Position numbers and translations under genes: made by a program
NCBI GenBank assembly: GCA_030789695.1
Contig: CM061140.1
Span: forward strand, 86,490,422 to 86,554,421
DNA length: 64,000 bases
Source of the DNA: Scilla litardierei
Taxonomy: Eukaryota > Streptophyta > Magnoliopsida > Asparagales > Asparagaceae
Reading direction: 5' to 3'
The notes under the pieces: model-generated
Databases searched by the model: none
Seen by the model: only the letters and a program-made list of their open reading frames with translations
Told to the model about the DNA's origin: nothing
In this document: positions 39,906 to 51,435 of the stretch, one piece after another
Layout: each line of letters begins with the position of its first letter
How positions within the stretch are numbered: the first letter of the stretch is position 1

Positions 39906-42900
39906 TCAAGCACTGCTCGGAAATAGATGCGGAAAGAGCTCTCTCATATCATCTTCGCGCTCCCAGGTGGACTCTCCTAGTGATCCGTGATGCCACATCA
40001 CTCTCACCAAGTCGACTACCTTATTCCTCAACTGCTTCTGTCGACGGTCCAAAATCTGCACAGGCTGCTGGTCATATGTCAGATCCGGGCGAACTGTAAT
40101 CTCTGAGAAGTCCACAGTGTGTGATGGATCACTGACGTACCGACGTAACTGAGATACGTGGAATACGTCATGAACACCCTCCAAAGATGGCGGCAGAGCA
40201 AGGCTGTAGGCCACTGCTCCCACACGCTCAAGCACATCGAAAGGTCCAATGTACCTCGGGCTCAGCTTTCCCTTCTTCACAAAACGAATAACTCCGCGGT
40301 TCGGAGAAATCTTCAGGAAGACGTGATCTCCCGGCTGAAACTCCAAAGGTCTCCTCTTGGCATCAGCCTAATGCTTGAAGCGATCCTGTGCAACTCTGAG
40401 CTTCTCCCTGATGTCCCTCACGACATCCACAGCTTCCACTATCATCTCGGGACCCAACAGCTCCCGATCACCGATGTCATCCCAGCTCAGTGGCAAACGA
40501 CATTTCCTTCCATATAGGGCAGCAAACGGCACCATGCCAATGCTCGCCTGGTAGCTGTTGTTATATGAAAACTCCACCAAGTGAAGATGGTCCTCCCAAG
40601 AACCCTTCAAATCGAGCGTACAAGCTCGCAGCATATCCTCCAGGATCTGAATAGTCCTCTCGGACTGGCCATCAGTCTGCGGGTGGTACGCCGTGCTGAA
40701 ACTCAGACTCGTACCCAAATTCTCCTGCAGACTTCTCCAGAACTGAGATGTGAACCTCGTAACCCTGTCCGACACGATGCTCACGGGGACTCCATGTAAG
40801 CGTACAATCTCCTGCACGTACACGGTCTACGTCACAACTATTTCAAAGAGAAAATCAACATAGAAGTAAAAGTAGAACGGAAACTTTACCTCCAGATACT
40901 TCCTCACCAAAGCTTCCGTAGACTGGCCCACTCGGAAAGGAATAAAGTGCGCAGACTTGGTCAACCGATCCACGATCACCCAAACTGCGTCGTTCTACCT
41001 CGGGGTCCGAGGTAAACCAGTCACGAAGTCCATCGTAATATGTTGCCACTTCCACTCCAGAATAGGAAGCGGTTGCAGCAACCCAGCGGTACGATGGTGC
41101 TCAGCCTTCACCTGTTGGCATATCAGGCACCTGGCAACGCTCCGTGCCACGCTCCTCTTTATGCCAATCCACCAATAATTCAGACGGAGGTCCTTATACA
41201 TCTTGGTGCCTCCAGGATGTATAGAATATGGCGAGCTATGAGCCTCACTCAACAGCTCCTCGCGAACATCACCTGCAGGTACACAGAGTCTACTGCCGTA
41301 CCGCAGCGAACCATCCTCATGAATCACAAACTCCGTCCGTAGTCCAGCTTCAACCTGCCTCCTGATCCTCTGCAGCTTCGGATCTCCTGCCTGTGCTACC
41401 TTGATCCGATCCACGATCGTGGACTGAATCTGCAGATTCATGAACGAACGAACCACACCAGGTAGGACAACATCCAAATCCATCTCTCTCAGCTCCTGTT
41501 GAATCCTCCAGTCGGCAGTATGCATCATCACGGCAGGAAGTCTACTCAAGGCATCAAGCACTACGTTCACCTTCCCGGGATGATACTGTAAGTCAATCTC
41601 TTAGTCAGCCATGAGCTCTAACCATCGCCTCTGACGCATGTTGAGCTCCTTTTGTGTAAATATGTACTTCAGGCTTTTGTGATCGGTGAAAATCTTCACA
41701 CTCTCACCTAGCAAGAAGTGCCTCCAAATTTTCAGTGCAAAGAACACCGCTGCCAACTCCAGATCGTGCGTCGGGTTATTCTTCTCATGAGTCCTCAACT
41801 GACGAGAAGCGTATGCGACCACGTGGCCATGCTGATGCAAGACGCATCCGAGGCCCTTTCCTGACGCATCGCAATAAACTTCAAAGCCTCTGCTTCGATC
41901 CGGTACTGCCAACACCGGTGCCGTGGTCAATCTCGCCTTCAAGATACTGAAGGCATCCTCACAAGCATCTGACCAGAGAAACTCCACATCCTTCCTTGTC
42001 AGCTTCGTCATCGGCTCCGCAATCTTCGAGAAATCCTTGATGAACCGCCGATAATAGCCTGCTAAACCCAGAAAACTCCTGATGTCTGATGCTGACTGCG
42101 GAGTCGGCCAATCTCTGACTGCTCTGACCTTCTCCGGATCCACAGATATGCCATCACTGGACACCACGTGTCCCAGGAATGCGACTCTGTCCAACCAGAA
42201 CTCGCACTTGCTATACTTGGCATAAAGCTTATGTCTCCTCAGCGTCTCCAGCACTGTCCTAAGATGACAGCTGTGCTCTTCCTTAGACTTCGAATAAATC
42301 AAAATGTCATCAATGAAGATGACAACAAACTTGTCCAGGAAGTCGTAGAATATTAAGTTCATTAAATTCATGAACACCGCTGGAGCATTGGTCACACCAA
42401 ACGGCATGACCACGAACTCATAATGTCCGTACTTCGTCCGGAAAGCCGTCTTCTGAACATCGTCCTTCTTTACCTTCAACTGGTGGTATCCACTCCTCCA
42501 GTCCAACTTCGAGAAGACTCTCGAACCTCCAAGCTGGTCAAAGATGTCGTCGATGCACGGCAGCGGGTACTTATTCTTTACGGTGACAGCATTCAATCCT
42601 CGATAGTCCACGCACATCCTGCGGGACCCATCCTTCTTCTTCACAAGTAAAACAGGTGCACCCCACGGTGACACACTAGGGTGGATGAAACCCTTCTGCA
42701 ACAACTCATCCAACTGCTTCCGCAGCTCCTCGAGCTCAGCGGGAGCCATATGGTACGGCGCCTTCGATATCGGTTGCGCTCCCGGCATAAGATCAATACC
42801 AAACTCTAAGGCTCGGTCGGGTGGCAAACCTGAGATATCCTCTGGGAAGACGTCGTCGAAGTCTCGGACGACTGCTGGTCGTTCGATCTCCAACTCCATT

Positions 42901-43321
42901 GGCATAGCTGCAACAATCGGCACCACCGGCGTGGCCCGATACTTGATGGGTCCAAGCGACTCATCTCTGCTGCGGAACTCGAACTCTGGATGGCCTGGAA
43001 TCCGGAACACCACCCTCTTACTGTGACAATCGATCAAGGCGTGGAAATCTCCCAACCAATCGATGCCAAGAACGGCATCAAAATGTGGCAGGTCGTGGAC
43101 AATGAAATCTGCAAAGAGCTCGTGTCCACTGACCACCAAAGGAATCGATCTACATCCCGAGTTCACTGTCACCACTCCGTTCCCTGTGGTGATGTCCCAA
43201 CACTTGGGAAGTGTATGGGTGGGAATGGAGTGTCTTGTCACGAATCTCCGGGATAAGATGCACATGGATGCACCGGAGTCGAACAAGGCCAAGGCCGGGT
43301 GAGAAGACACTAGAATGGTGC
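39906..43321 (-). pseudogene. pol: Element E Pol: protease, RT, RNase H, integrase with chromodomain-like end (three stops)
   Basis: All domains are in one frame. Protease: LFDSGASMC near 43280 and [35 protein letters not shown] and catalytic [11 protein letters not shown] near 42300. RNase [13 protein letters not shown] and [10 protein letters not shown] (41640-41900). Integrase zinc-binding: HSSPYSIHPGG...CLICQQ (40998-41570); core with [11 protein letters not shown] and [11 protein letters not shown]; the C-terminal part has a GPFDVLERVG stretch and a chromodomain-like YDQQPVQILDRR...WEREDDMR. In-frame stops are TAA at 41601, TAG at 40995 and TAG at 40368. An intron-like 78 bp lies at 40812-40889. 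Apart from the stops, the catalytic residues are intact. Confidence 0.92.
40812..40889 (-). other. Putative intron 2 of element E (integrase)
   Basis: On the minus strand GAG is followed by GTAAAG, and the segment ends GTGCAG before GAG. It is 78 bp, phase 0, T-rich before the acceptor region, and contains an in-frame TAG. Removing it gives the spacing expected before the conserved VRLHG motif of Tekay integrases. Element A has the same junction (1909-1979). Confidence 0.7.
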
Positions 43322-43439
43322 CTAAGATATTAAAAGGAAACTACGGTCAAACCAAGTTACTCTAACAAACAAGTCAACAAGCAAGACTAACAATTTAAAA
43401 GCTAAACTATGAAATGAAAGACTAGAATCAAAGAGTTAC
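43322..43439 (-). other. Putative intron 1 of element E (gag-protease)
   Basis: On the minus strand GCAG is followed by GTAACT, and the segment ends ATCTTAG before GCACC. It is 118 bp, phase 1, AT-rich and contains stops. Without it gag would end a few codons past the exon; with it removed gag and protease join in frame at the usual position before LFDSGA. Confidence 0.72.
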
Positions 43440-44586
43440 CTGCAATAACTCCATCCAGCTCCTCAGTCTCCAAAGCCGTCAGGGTGTACGCCGGCCTCTG
43501 GGGCTGCGCTGCTCTCTGAAACATCTGCCTCTGAGGCACCAAGGGTGGTCCACGAACGACAGGTCCTCTCTGAACTGGAGCGGGCGCTCTCATCTGCAGC
43601 GGGGCTGGTGCTCCAACTACAGCATGACGGGCTCTCGGACAATCCTTCGCAGCATGCGAAGCATCTCCGCAAACTAGGTACAGTACCATCTTCTTCCGAC
43701 AATCCTTCTGAACGTGTCCTGGCTTCCCGCAGTAATGACACGGTCCCTTGCTCTGACTCTGAATGGGTGCTCCAGGCCTCTTAAATGGTACTGTCTGAAC
43801 TGGCCTCATCGCCGGCCTAGCAGGTGGCCGGTACTGCTCCGTAGGGCGCTTCCCCTTATCAGCTGGAGGGTCAGGTAGGAGCGAAATAAGCTCATGATTC
43901 TTCGCAGCATCCAGCACCTCCCTCATAGTCGTGAAACTCGCCGAAGACATAGAAGCTTGAATCTTCGGACGCAGTCCCTGTCGGAAACGATCAGCTCGCT
44001 TCTCATCCTTCTTCACCATATGCGGAGCAAAGCGACTCAGCATCTCAAACTCCGCCTCATACTCCTCGACGGTCATGTTCTCCTGCTTCAGATCTATAAA
44101 CCTGCTTAGCAGATCCCTCCTAGTAGTCTTGGTGAAGTACTTCGTCCTGAACATAGACCTGAAAATCTTCCAATCCACTGGCTTCTCCAGACGCCTCTCC
44201 TCAAGGCGCCACCAGTTCCTCGCATTCTCCGTCAGCTGCATCTTCGCTATCTCCACTCGGGTATCGTCTGGAATCTTCGCAGCAACTAACTTCTCCTCCG
44301 TGCTCTGGATCCACTCGTCAGCAGCTAGGGGTCCCTCCTTCCCCGAAAATGTCCTCGGCTGGAGCTCGTTGAACTGCTTCACTCCTGGAGCAGCTCGAGG
44401 GGCAGGTGGAGGTGGCGGTGGTGCAACTGGAGCAGCCTGGGCAGCACGCTGGGACTGCTGAACCAACTGATGCTGCACCTCCAGCATCTCTCTCATCACG
44501 CCCAGAACCTGACGGAAGTCTCCGCTCTGGTCTTCCTGAATCCCATCTCCAGAGCTCCCCGATCGGGTAACACGTCGTCCTGCCAT
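43440..44586 (-). CDS. gag: Gag of chromovirus element E (intact exon)
   Basis: Start ATG at 44586 (MAGRRVTRS); the longer frame to 44622 adds 12 codons in the leader and is less likely because element A gag starts at the same MAGRR. It is open for 382 codons to the intron donor. Pro-rich segment at 52-67. Retrotrans_gag domain at about 85-205 (ENARNWWRLEERRLE, FRSMFRTKYF). First zinc knuckle CHYCGKPGHVQKDC at 283-296 is complete; a second at 303-316 has Tyr in place of its first Cys. Gag packages the RNA into particles and would be joined to Pol if the intron is spliced. If unspliced, translation stops within the intron and yields Gag alone. Confidence 0.9.
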
Positions 44587-44683
44587 CCTATTGACAGAAG
44601 GACACAGATTAGACTCGTACAATTACCGGATGATAATAAAATGAAATTTAATACTTCAATTATTCTGTACTCGTAGAAGAGAG

Positions 44684-44701
44684 GACCTGCATGGGCCACC
44701 A
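44684..44701 (-). other. Element E primer-binding site (tRNA-Ile)
   Basis: Plus-strand GACCTGCATGGGCCACCA equals the 3' end, including CCA, of plant tRNA-Ile(AAU) as I remember it. It lies eight bases from the LTR at 44710. Confidence 0.65.
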
Positions 44702-44709
44702 CTAAAACC

Positions 44710-47644
44710 TGTCACGCCCTGCTTCCCAAAAACACGGAGGCGAAGCGTGACGAAGGCCCGCTTAGGCCGGGGCTAAGAGCCCGGACCCAATAAGCGTCTG
44801 TAGTGTTCCATAGCGAAGGTACAGGTCCCTGCAAGTTAGTACGAAATAACAAAAGTACTGAAAAGAAACGTTTCATTTTATTCCAAAGTTTATCATCAAA
44901 GTACTGAGAGTCTAAAAATGCCGAAACCGGCTACAACTGCTGAAAGGGAAACTAATGGTGCAAGCACCCAACCTAGACGAGAAAGTAAGAGTGCAACGCA
45001 CCCAACTCAAACTGAAATGGATAACTCTGGAACAGCAACAGAAGATCTCTAACTCTGATCGTCCTCTGGATCGTACACCGGATCAGCGCCCTCCGGCTCC
45101 AAGTCAACTGGCAAGTCCGCCTCGTACTCGTACTCTGGCTCCACACCTGACGTACAGCACCAAAAGAAGGAAACTGTATGTCAGGCAAAGTCTACACAAA
45201 CTGTTAGACTCTACTGCAAGTGTATCAACTATTAACAATGATTTACTGGTTGTTTTAGCATGCTGGGGTTATAACTGAGTAACGAAAAGTAGCGTAGCAG
45301 GAAAAGTAAACGTAGCAAGCAGTAGACGTAGCGTGTGCTACCGACTACGGGACTAACCTACAGGTGTCAAGACAAGACGGGACGTGACGGGACAAGACAA
45401 GACAGGACGGGACAGGACAAGTAAGACACGAAAGGGTTCACGCCTTACGGTTCGAGGGGGATCAGACCCTCTTGCCGTGCGCACGCTCAACCCAACCCCA
45501 AACCCAGGAACTCAGGACAAGATTTACAGGGATCATTTCCGCTAGGGAAACATCCGAAACGCCCGTAGGCTTTTTGGTAACAGGGATCACTTCCGCGGAG
45601 GGAAGCATCCGAAACACCCGAAGGCTTTTTGTGTAACAGGGATCACTTCCGCGGAGGGAAGCATCCGAAACGCCCGAATGCTTTTTGGTAACAGGGATCA
45701 CTTCCGCGGAGGGAAGCATCCGAAACGCCCGAAGGCTTTTTGGTAACAGGGATCACTTCCGCGGAGGGAAGCATCCGAAACGCCCGAAGGCTTTTTGTGT
45801 AACAGGACACGACATGACAAGTGTAGGGAAAGTTATTCTAGGGTGTCCACACGCACGCACACACAAAATAGTCCTATGTTGTCAGCAGTTTATTGTTGTC
45901 AGGCTCAGACTTCGTCGTCAAGTCTGAGCCGTCACGGGTCCTCCCGGACGCTATCATTTCACGTCCGGTTCTCATCACCCACAATCTAACAGTTCTACAA
46001 ACTAGAACTAAGGCACGGTCAAAACGCAAGTGGGTACACTTGCCTGGAATGGCGAGTGCGTCGTCTGTCCGGGGTGTCTCGTCCAGTCGTCGCGTCTGCG
46101 GTAGTCCGTCTGAAAAGAGATCACGGCGACGGTGTCAAGTCGCGATTTTTGTCAAATCCTATTTAGGTTCATTTCTAAGTTAGGTGTGGCTACCCTAACT
46201 GTCACAAGTCAAGTTGTCCGATCAGCCTATCCGACGATTCTATCCTATGTGCACAGTCAAAAGTCCAAACGTTGGTCTACGGTTACACATCGATTTAAGA
46301 GAGCAGAAAATAAATTTACTGAGTTAAGTTGCCGGTTTTAGTTAGGTTTTTAGTTTTGCTACTGTGGGGGTTTCGCTACGAGGTAGGGGAACCAACCTGT
46401 CCGGAGTCTGGGGTAGAGCGGACGTAGAGTCTGAACGGCGACCGATCTGATTGGCACGGCTACGGATCGTCTTCTAGCGGTGTCTCGGCTACGGTCAGCA
46501 TAGCCAGACATGTTCTGGTAGCGGACGAAATGCGTGAACATCGAGCAGTGCATCGGGTAGGCGTACTACGGCTTCCGGAGAGCTGCAACGACAACCGAGA
46601 TGAACGGTTCGTCGTACCCAACGCCTACGACGTCGGGAGTCGTAGGAAGAGTTCGTGACGTCGATGAATACTCCCAGAAGGTGTAGGAGGCTGTCGGAGG
46701 GCTCCAACAGCGAGGAGAGGCGGCAAGATCTTGGCGACACGTCGGAACGTCACCAAACACCCAAAACAGCGAGGGAACCCGCTGTTTCAGAGGAGTTTGC
46801 GGCCTTGGGTCGCAGCCAACAGCGAGAGGGGGCAGAGGGGGTTTCACAGCGACGGCGTGGGGGCTCCGGTGGCGGCGACAGTGGCGGCGGCGGCCGTGGC
46901 GAGCTGCTGCTGCTGCTGCGCTTTTCAGGCGGGTCAACGGCGGTTTTCGGCGGCGAGAGGCGGCGCACGGGGTTGCAGTCGAGAGAGGGGAGGTCGAGGG
47001 AGCTGTCGGAGATGATCGGCGACGGCGGCGGCCTCCGGCGTGGGCTCAGGTGGGAGAGAAAGGGGGTTTGCATGACGGTGTTTGATCCTTAGGGCCGGCG
47101 CAAGAGAGAGGGTTGCGGCTGTGAAAATTTTGAGAAATTTAGGGTTTTCTTTATATGGGTGGGGCCCACGTGACTAGGGGAGATGTTACACGTGATGGGG
47201 CTGCCACCTAGCTAGGTTTAGGGTTAATTAGAGTTGGTTAGGGTTAAATTGTTAGGGGCAAACTTGTAATTAACTGGCTCTACTAGCGCACAAGGGTCAA
47301 ACGGTGCCCAAAAATTATAAGAAAAATACCGGGGCGACCGGGGCGACGAGAGAAAGAAGTCAGAAGAGACGGATTATAATTTCGATGACGAGAAATGAAA
47401 TTAAAAATAAAAACGCCTCAAGTCAAAAATGAAATACGCGACGTCTCCTCGGAAAAGGTCAAATCGTGGGCGAACGACCCGAGAAATGACGTTGCATGTC
47501 AATACGACAAATGCAGTACCCTCAGAGAGAGTCACAACGACATATCACACGATAGGGTTCGGAAACAAACAAAGTCTAAAATAAATACGTGCACGGTCAA
47601 GCGCGCGTGCACAAAGAAATTACGATCGGAAACCGACCGTTACA
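44710..47644 (-). repeat. Element E 5' LTR (2935 bp)
   Basis: Partner of 36930-39864, same length. It carries the 54-56-bp tandem repeats at 45527-45804 and the promoter at 47149-47172. Confidence 0.93.
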
Positions 47645-47649
47645 TGATT

Positions 47650-47922
47650 GGTCATGCGCAAGGTTAACAAAAAACGGAACTAAAAATAAGAAGATCAAAT
47701 GTCTAAGTCTAAAGTTATGACACCCCTTCAAACAAAGCTGTTTTGTGGAAGAATGAGCAGTGAAATTACGTTCACAAAAAATCCCACAGATAAGTACTCT
47801 CTCAGAGGGTCACAACGATATATAACATCGCTCGTTCGGGGTACAAGAAGAGATCACAATAAATACGCATACAAACAAAAGTACGCGCACGAAAGGCACA
47901 CGATCGAATAGCGACCATGACA
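47650..47922 (-). repeat. Element A 5' LTR, second part
   Basis: Continues element A's LTR after element E and its TSD. It matches 690-960 closely and ends GACCATGACA at 47922, which is the outer boundary of A. Confidence 0.88.
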
Positions 47923-48909
47923 ATGGCATTCTCCATCATGGTTTTCCCTTCATGCTCCTTAAAAGCTTCAAACTCCTCTTTTAAGACAAAATCCTCCTTA
48001 AACTCCAAACCATCCTTAAGGAGAAAGGATCACTCTACTATATCTTAACCCTTGCTAGGGTTTTCAAGTTCTAGAGGGAAGAGGGGACGAATAAAAGAAT
48101 AAGAAAAAGGAAAAAGAGCGATAAGAATTAAAGAGAGAAAGAGAGACTTCTAGCAAGTCAATGGTCAAGCCATCGTATCTCTAAGATAAGCATGGCACCC
48201 ATAAAATTACTAAGATACCCCTCTTAAACACATGCCCCTCAAGTTCCCCTTAACTACAAAGGAGTGCCATTACTAAATACACTACACTTGTTTACTAATG
48301 AATGCAACTATCCAAAAGACCAAAGTGTCATTACCACTATTCACACTAGCCCCCCCAAGGGTCACCCCCATACATGCCAACATACACCCATAGCCCTGCA
48401 TTCATGCTCATTCAAATTTCAATACATTCCAATACAATTACACCACACTATTACTGATTACAAATGTACCACTCCCACGCACACTCACTACAACCACGCA
48501 CACTCATATACATATCCTTCAAATATAATAACCACCACCACTACTACAATAGGAGTCTCACAAGATATAAATGCAACCATATATCACATGTCTCATCATC
48601 ACGACTACAAACAATAGCATCCACTATTACAAATAGTACAATGACTACCTCACCTAATACTGCAACCAATATACACATCACCCACCATTATCATCCACAT
48701 ATAGGCAAACAAAAACTCACAATATTGCACGTAGCACTCCACTATGTACACTATACCGTATTTGGCAAAACAGTCCATGACAGTAGTTCTATGTATTACC
48801 GCAAGGAACCTAAATCATAATATCATAAAAAATAGGCTAACTAGTCAAAATGGTTGGTTAATGAATATCAACTCAAAATCCAATTTGATAGACTAAACTA
48901 GGTTCTCAA
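47923..48909. other. Unassigned sequence between elements A and F
   Basis: No domain is recognised. On the minus strand 47930-48340 has a gene-leader look: CTCTCTTTC runs near 48130-48150, AAACCCTAGC at 48049-48063 and a short open frame starting near 48008 (MEFKEDFVLKEEFEAFKEHEGK) that runs into element A's LTR. It may be the 5' end of an old LTR or a host gene cut by A. The part 48340-48840 is AC-rich on the plus strand, with only low-complexity His/Thr/Tyr frames. Confidence 0.35.
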
Positions 48910-51422
48910 TATTGGAAGATATAAGCCCTCGAGGCAATTTATCCTAGAAAACATCTTGTTCAAATATAAATGGTACTGAATATCCTAATATGATTAAATG
49001 TTTTTTAATACGTGTATAATTTCCTTAGACTAAAATTAAGGTCATACATGTATCTGGATGTAGATCTCGATTGTGGGAAGTGTATGACCGATAGGAACTT
49101 GAGTATTAAAATGTTCATGGTCATAGATGTGTCGATAAAAGGATATCAGCACATCGGACAGACCATTGTGTCTTTGACTTATCATATATGGTAATGATGA
49201 TCACATAATCATTAGACCTGGCAAAGTCAGAGACAAAGCACATGTGCTCATTGGAGAATGTGTCCCTCGAACGACCAAAGAAAGAGTTTTCAAATGGTTA
49301 ACCTTAACTAAACTTTCATTGATAACTCTCTAGTGATGATAGGCTAGTTGGTCCTTAAGACTTGATGTCATCGTACGAACCTGTGCGTGAACGGTGTCAC
49401 TTAGATCTATGATCTAGTCTCGAGTCTTCACTTGTTGAAAGGTTTTAGGTTGGGTGACACTTGAACCGTACGAGGTAAGTAGTGACTAAGATAGGATTCA
49501 CCTCTTCCATTAAGGGAAGTTAGTGTCACAGGCTAAGTACGATTCTTTGTGCTAAATCTCGACCGGGGTATGTTGTATGAAGTACAACATGGACATACCA
49601 AAGACCGATGTATTCTGACCAGTGTTAGCTAGTAGGTTTGACTGTTTACCGTACCATAGGCTAAGCATTGACATAGTTATGACGAAGGGACTAAAACTGC
49701 GGTATTCATCACTGACACAGTCAGTGTGATCCCGATGACACTTTTGTCAATGGGTTAATCACGTAATTATGATGCCAAAACAGGAACGCACCTGTTGCTC
49801 GTGGTCTCTGTTCTCTAGGGGTTTCGAGCCCCAACCTGTAGTAGAGTCAGGCTGTATGGTCTCTCATCGAGTGGGATTTTCGTATTAGTAATATGAAGAA
49901 CTCAGGAGGACTACACTCTGGTGCACGAGAATAATTGTAGTCATAAAGAGTTTGTGACAATAAGTCTATGTTAAATATGATTTAATAATGTCGCAAAAGG
50001 TTTGCGATTTTAGCATTAGTAGAACGCTATTAGGAATTGTTGCAAATGATGCAAAATGGTTAAATATATATTGTAGAATATTTACAAGAATATTTTACTT
50101 AATAAAAGGCATAGAAATTGATACATGGCTTCTTGGGATAGTCCCATTCGAACCATGCTTTCCAACGAAACTGAAATCGGCTCAATGGGAGCTGTAAAGC
50201 TCAAGAAACAGCCAAACAGGACAGAATTAGGCATTTGCCTAGTTCTGGCCCAGCCTAGCATGGGCGGGTGGGTCCAAACCCGCTAGGCGAGCTGAACTTG
50301 CCCATAAAGAGGGAGGGACCAGCCCGCCCGGCGGGATGGACCAGCCCGCCAGGCGGGCAGGTCTGGCCCGCCCGCTGATGCGGGCGGGTCAAGCCTGCCT
50401 GAGCGGGCTCGAGCCAGAGCCCGCTTGGCAGGCAGGCTTTGGCTCGAGCCCACCTGCCAGCAGGCGTGTCGGAGCGTGCCCATGTAGCAGGCGGGTCAGA
50501 CCCGCCTACCCAGCACAGGTGGGCGTGCCTAGACCCATGGGTTGGACCCGCAGGTGGGCCCGGTCAATGGGAAACCCTAATTTCTAAAGTGACGGCTACG
50601 AAAATGCGAAAATTGTGATTTTTTCTCTACTTTGAGCTATTGTTTGAGGGGTCAAACGAAGTTGGAATTCATCGCGTTTGTTTGTATGCATTCACAGTTC
50701 ATAGCTCTTCGCATTAATAGGTTGTATCACTTCCAAAGCTCCACTGTGAGGGATAGAAAATTGGTTGAAGTTGAGCCTTAGTGTAAGGAAAAACTAATTC
50801 TAATTCCACTTTGCTCGTGAGACGAGCAAGGGGTCTGGCCTCCTATATAAATAGGGGTCGACACCCCTTGGAAAAATTGCACCAAGTCTCTGAATCGTGT
50901 AGCTCCGAAAAGTTTTGAGCACGCACAATTCAAGACAAATTATTCTCTACTCCTCAATTCTTTCGTTCCTCCGTTCGCGTCTTAGCAAGACAACGAGGAG
51001 TTTGGATTCGATCAAAAGTCTAAGACGTGGATCGCTCTCAAGTGAAACTTTCTTCGGTAGGTGATTGGTTTGGAGGCGCGGTGTCGACTCGTTTCAGGGA
51101 CCAGTTTTGGAGGCGCGGAGGCAGCTAGCTCTGGGGAGCCAAAGTCTGTACCTAAAAACGACGATTTATTTTCTGCGGAAGCAAAGTTCTGGGTATGTTC
51201 TTTTAATGCTTTTAATTTATATTATTGCAATAGTTTATATCTATTTTGGGCTAGTCAGATCCACCCCAAGATAGTAGAGATCCTGGCTAGGGTCTTTGAT
51301 ATTCTTAAGGCATTTATTAAATAGTTTAATAATTTGTTTTCGCCTGCTGTTTATATTTCTATCGTTCATCCGACGTAGGAAGGGGGTAGAATTATGCCCT
51401 AAGTGTCCCTTAAAACCCAACA
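48910..51422 (+). repeat. Element F 5' LTR
   Basis: Homologous, on the opposite strand, to element D LTRs. It has a TATA box TATATAAATA at 50844-50853 followed by GGGG. A GC-rich array of CCCGCC/GGCGGG units at 50260-50560 replaces D's CCCGCTG array. Chance ORFs in the array are not genes. Confidence 0.85.
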
Positions 51423-51423
51423 T

Positions 51424-51435
51424 TGGTATCAGAGC
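51424..51435 (+). other. Element F primer-binding site (initiator tRNA-Met)
   Basis: TGGTATCAGAGC, one base after the LTR end. Only one copy is present, unlike element D. Confidence 0.9.

Larger units (their letters stand above)
36930..47644 (-). mobile_element. Element E: near-complete Tekay/Del-like Ty3/gypsy chromovirus
   Basis: A 10,715-bp element in element A's 5' LTR, with TSD TGATT at 36925-36929 and 47645-47649. Both LTRs are 2935 bp (36930-39864 and 44710-47644) and differ only by scattered substitutions. Gag and pol occupy one continuous reading frame if two intron-like segments (43322-43439, 40812-40889) are removed. Three nonsense codons remain, at 41601, 40995 and 40368. It is the most complete autonomous-type element in the window and a close relative of A. 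Confidence 0.93.
1..47922 (-). mobile_element. Element A: Tekay/Del-like Ty3/gypsy chromovirus, host of the nest
   Basis: This is the outermost retrotransposon. Its 3' LTR is cut by the window start (1-960). The pol coding region appears in two pieces, 1007-2876 and 31825-33293, because element B is inserted between them with TSD TCCAT at 2872-2876 and 31820-31824. Gag is at 33394-34441 and the PBS at 34553-34569. The 5' LTR is 34578-36929 plus 47650-47922, split by element E. Order on the minus strand is LTR, PBS, gag, protease, RT, RNase H, integrase with chromodomain-like end, PPT, LTR. Lineage is judged from integrase and C-terminal motifs shared with Tekay/Del chromoviruses. Many stops and frameshifts make it non-functional. 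Its left TSD lies outside the window. Confidence 0.9.

Noticed and set aside
40855..41055. 66-codon minus-strand frame in the integrase gap
   Set aside because: Out of frame with the integrase; produced by the intron-like segment.
48264..48820. Two overlapping plus-strand ORFs of about 118 codons
   Set aside because: AC-rich low-complexity stretch giving His/Thr/Tyr strings; no domain or codon pattern.
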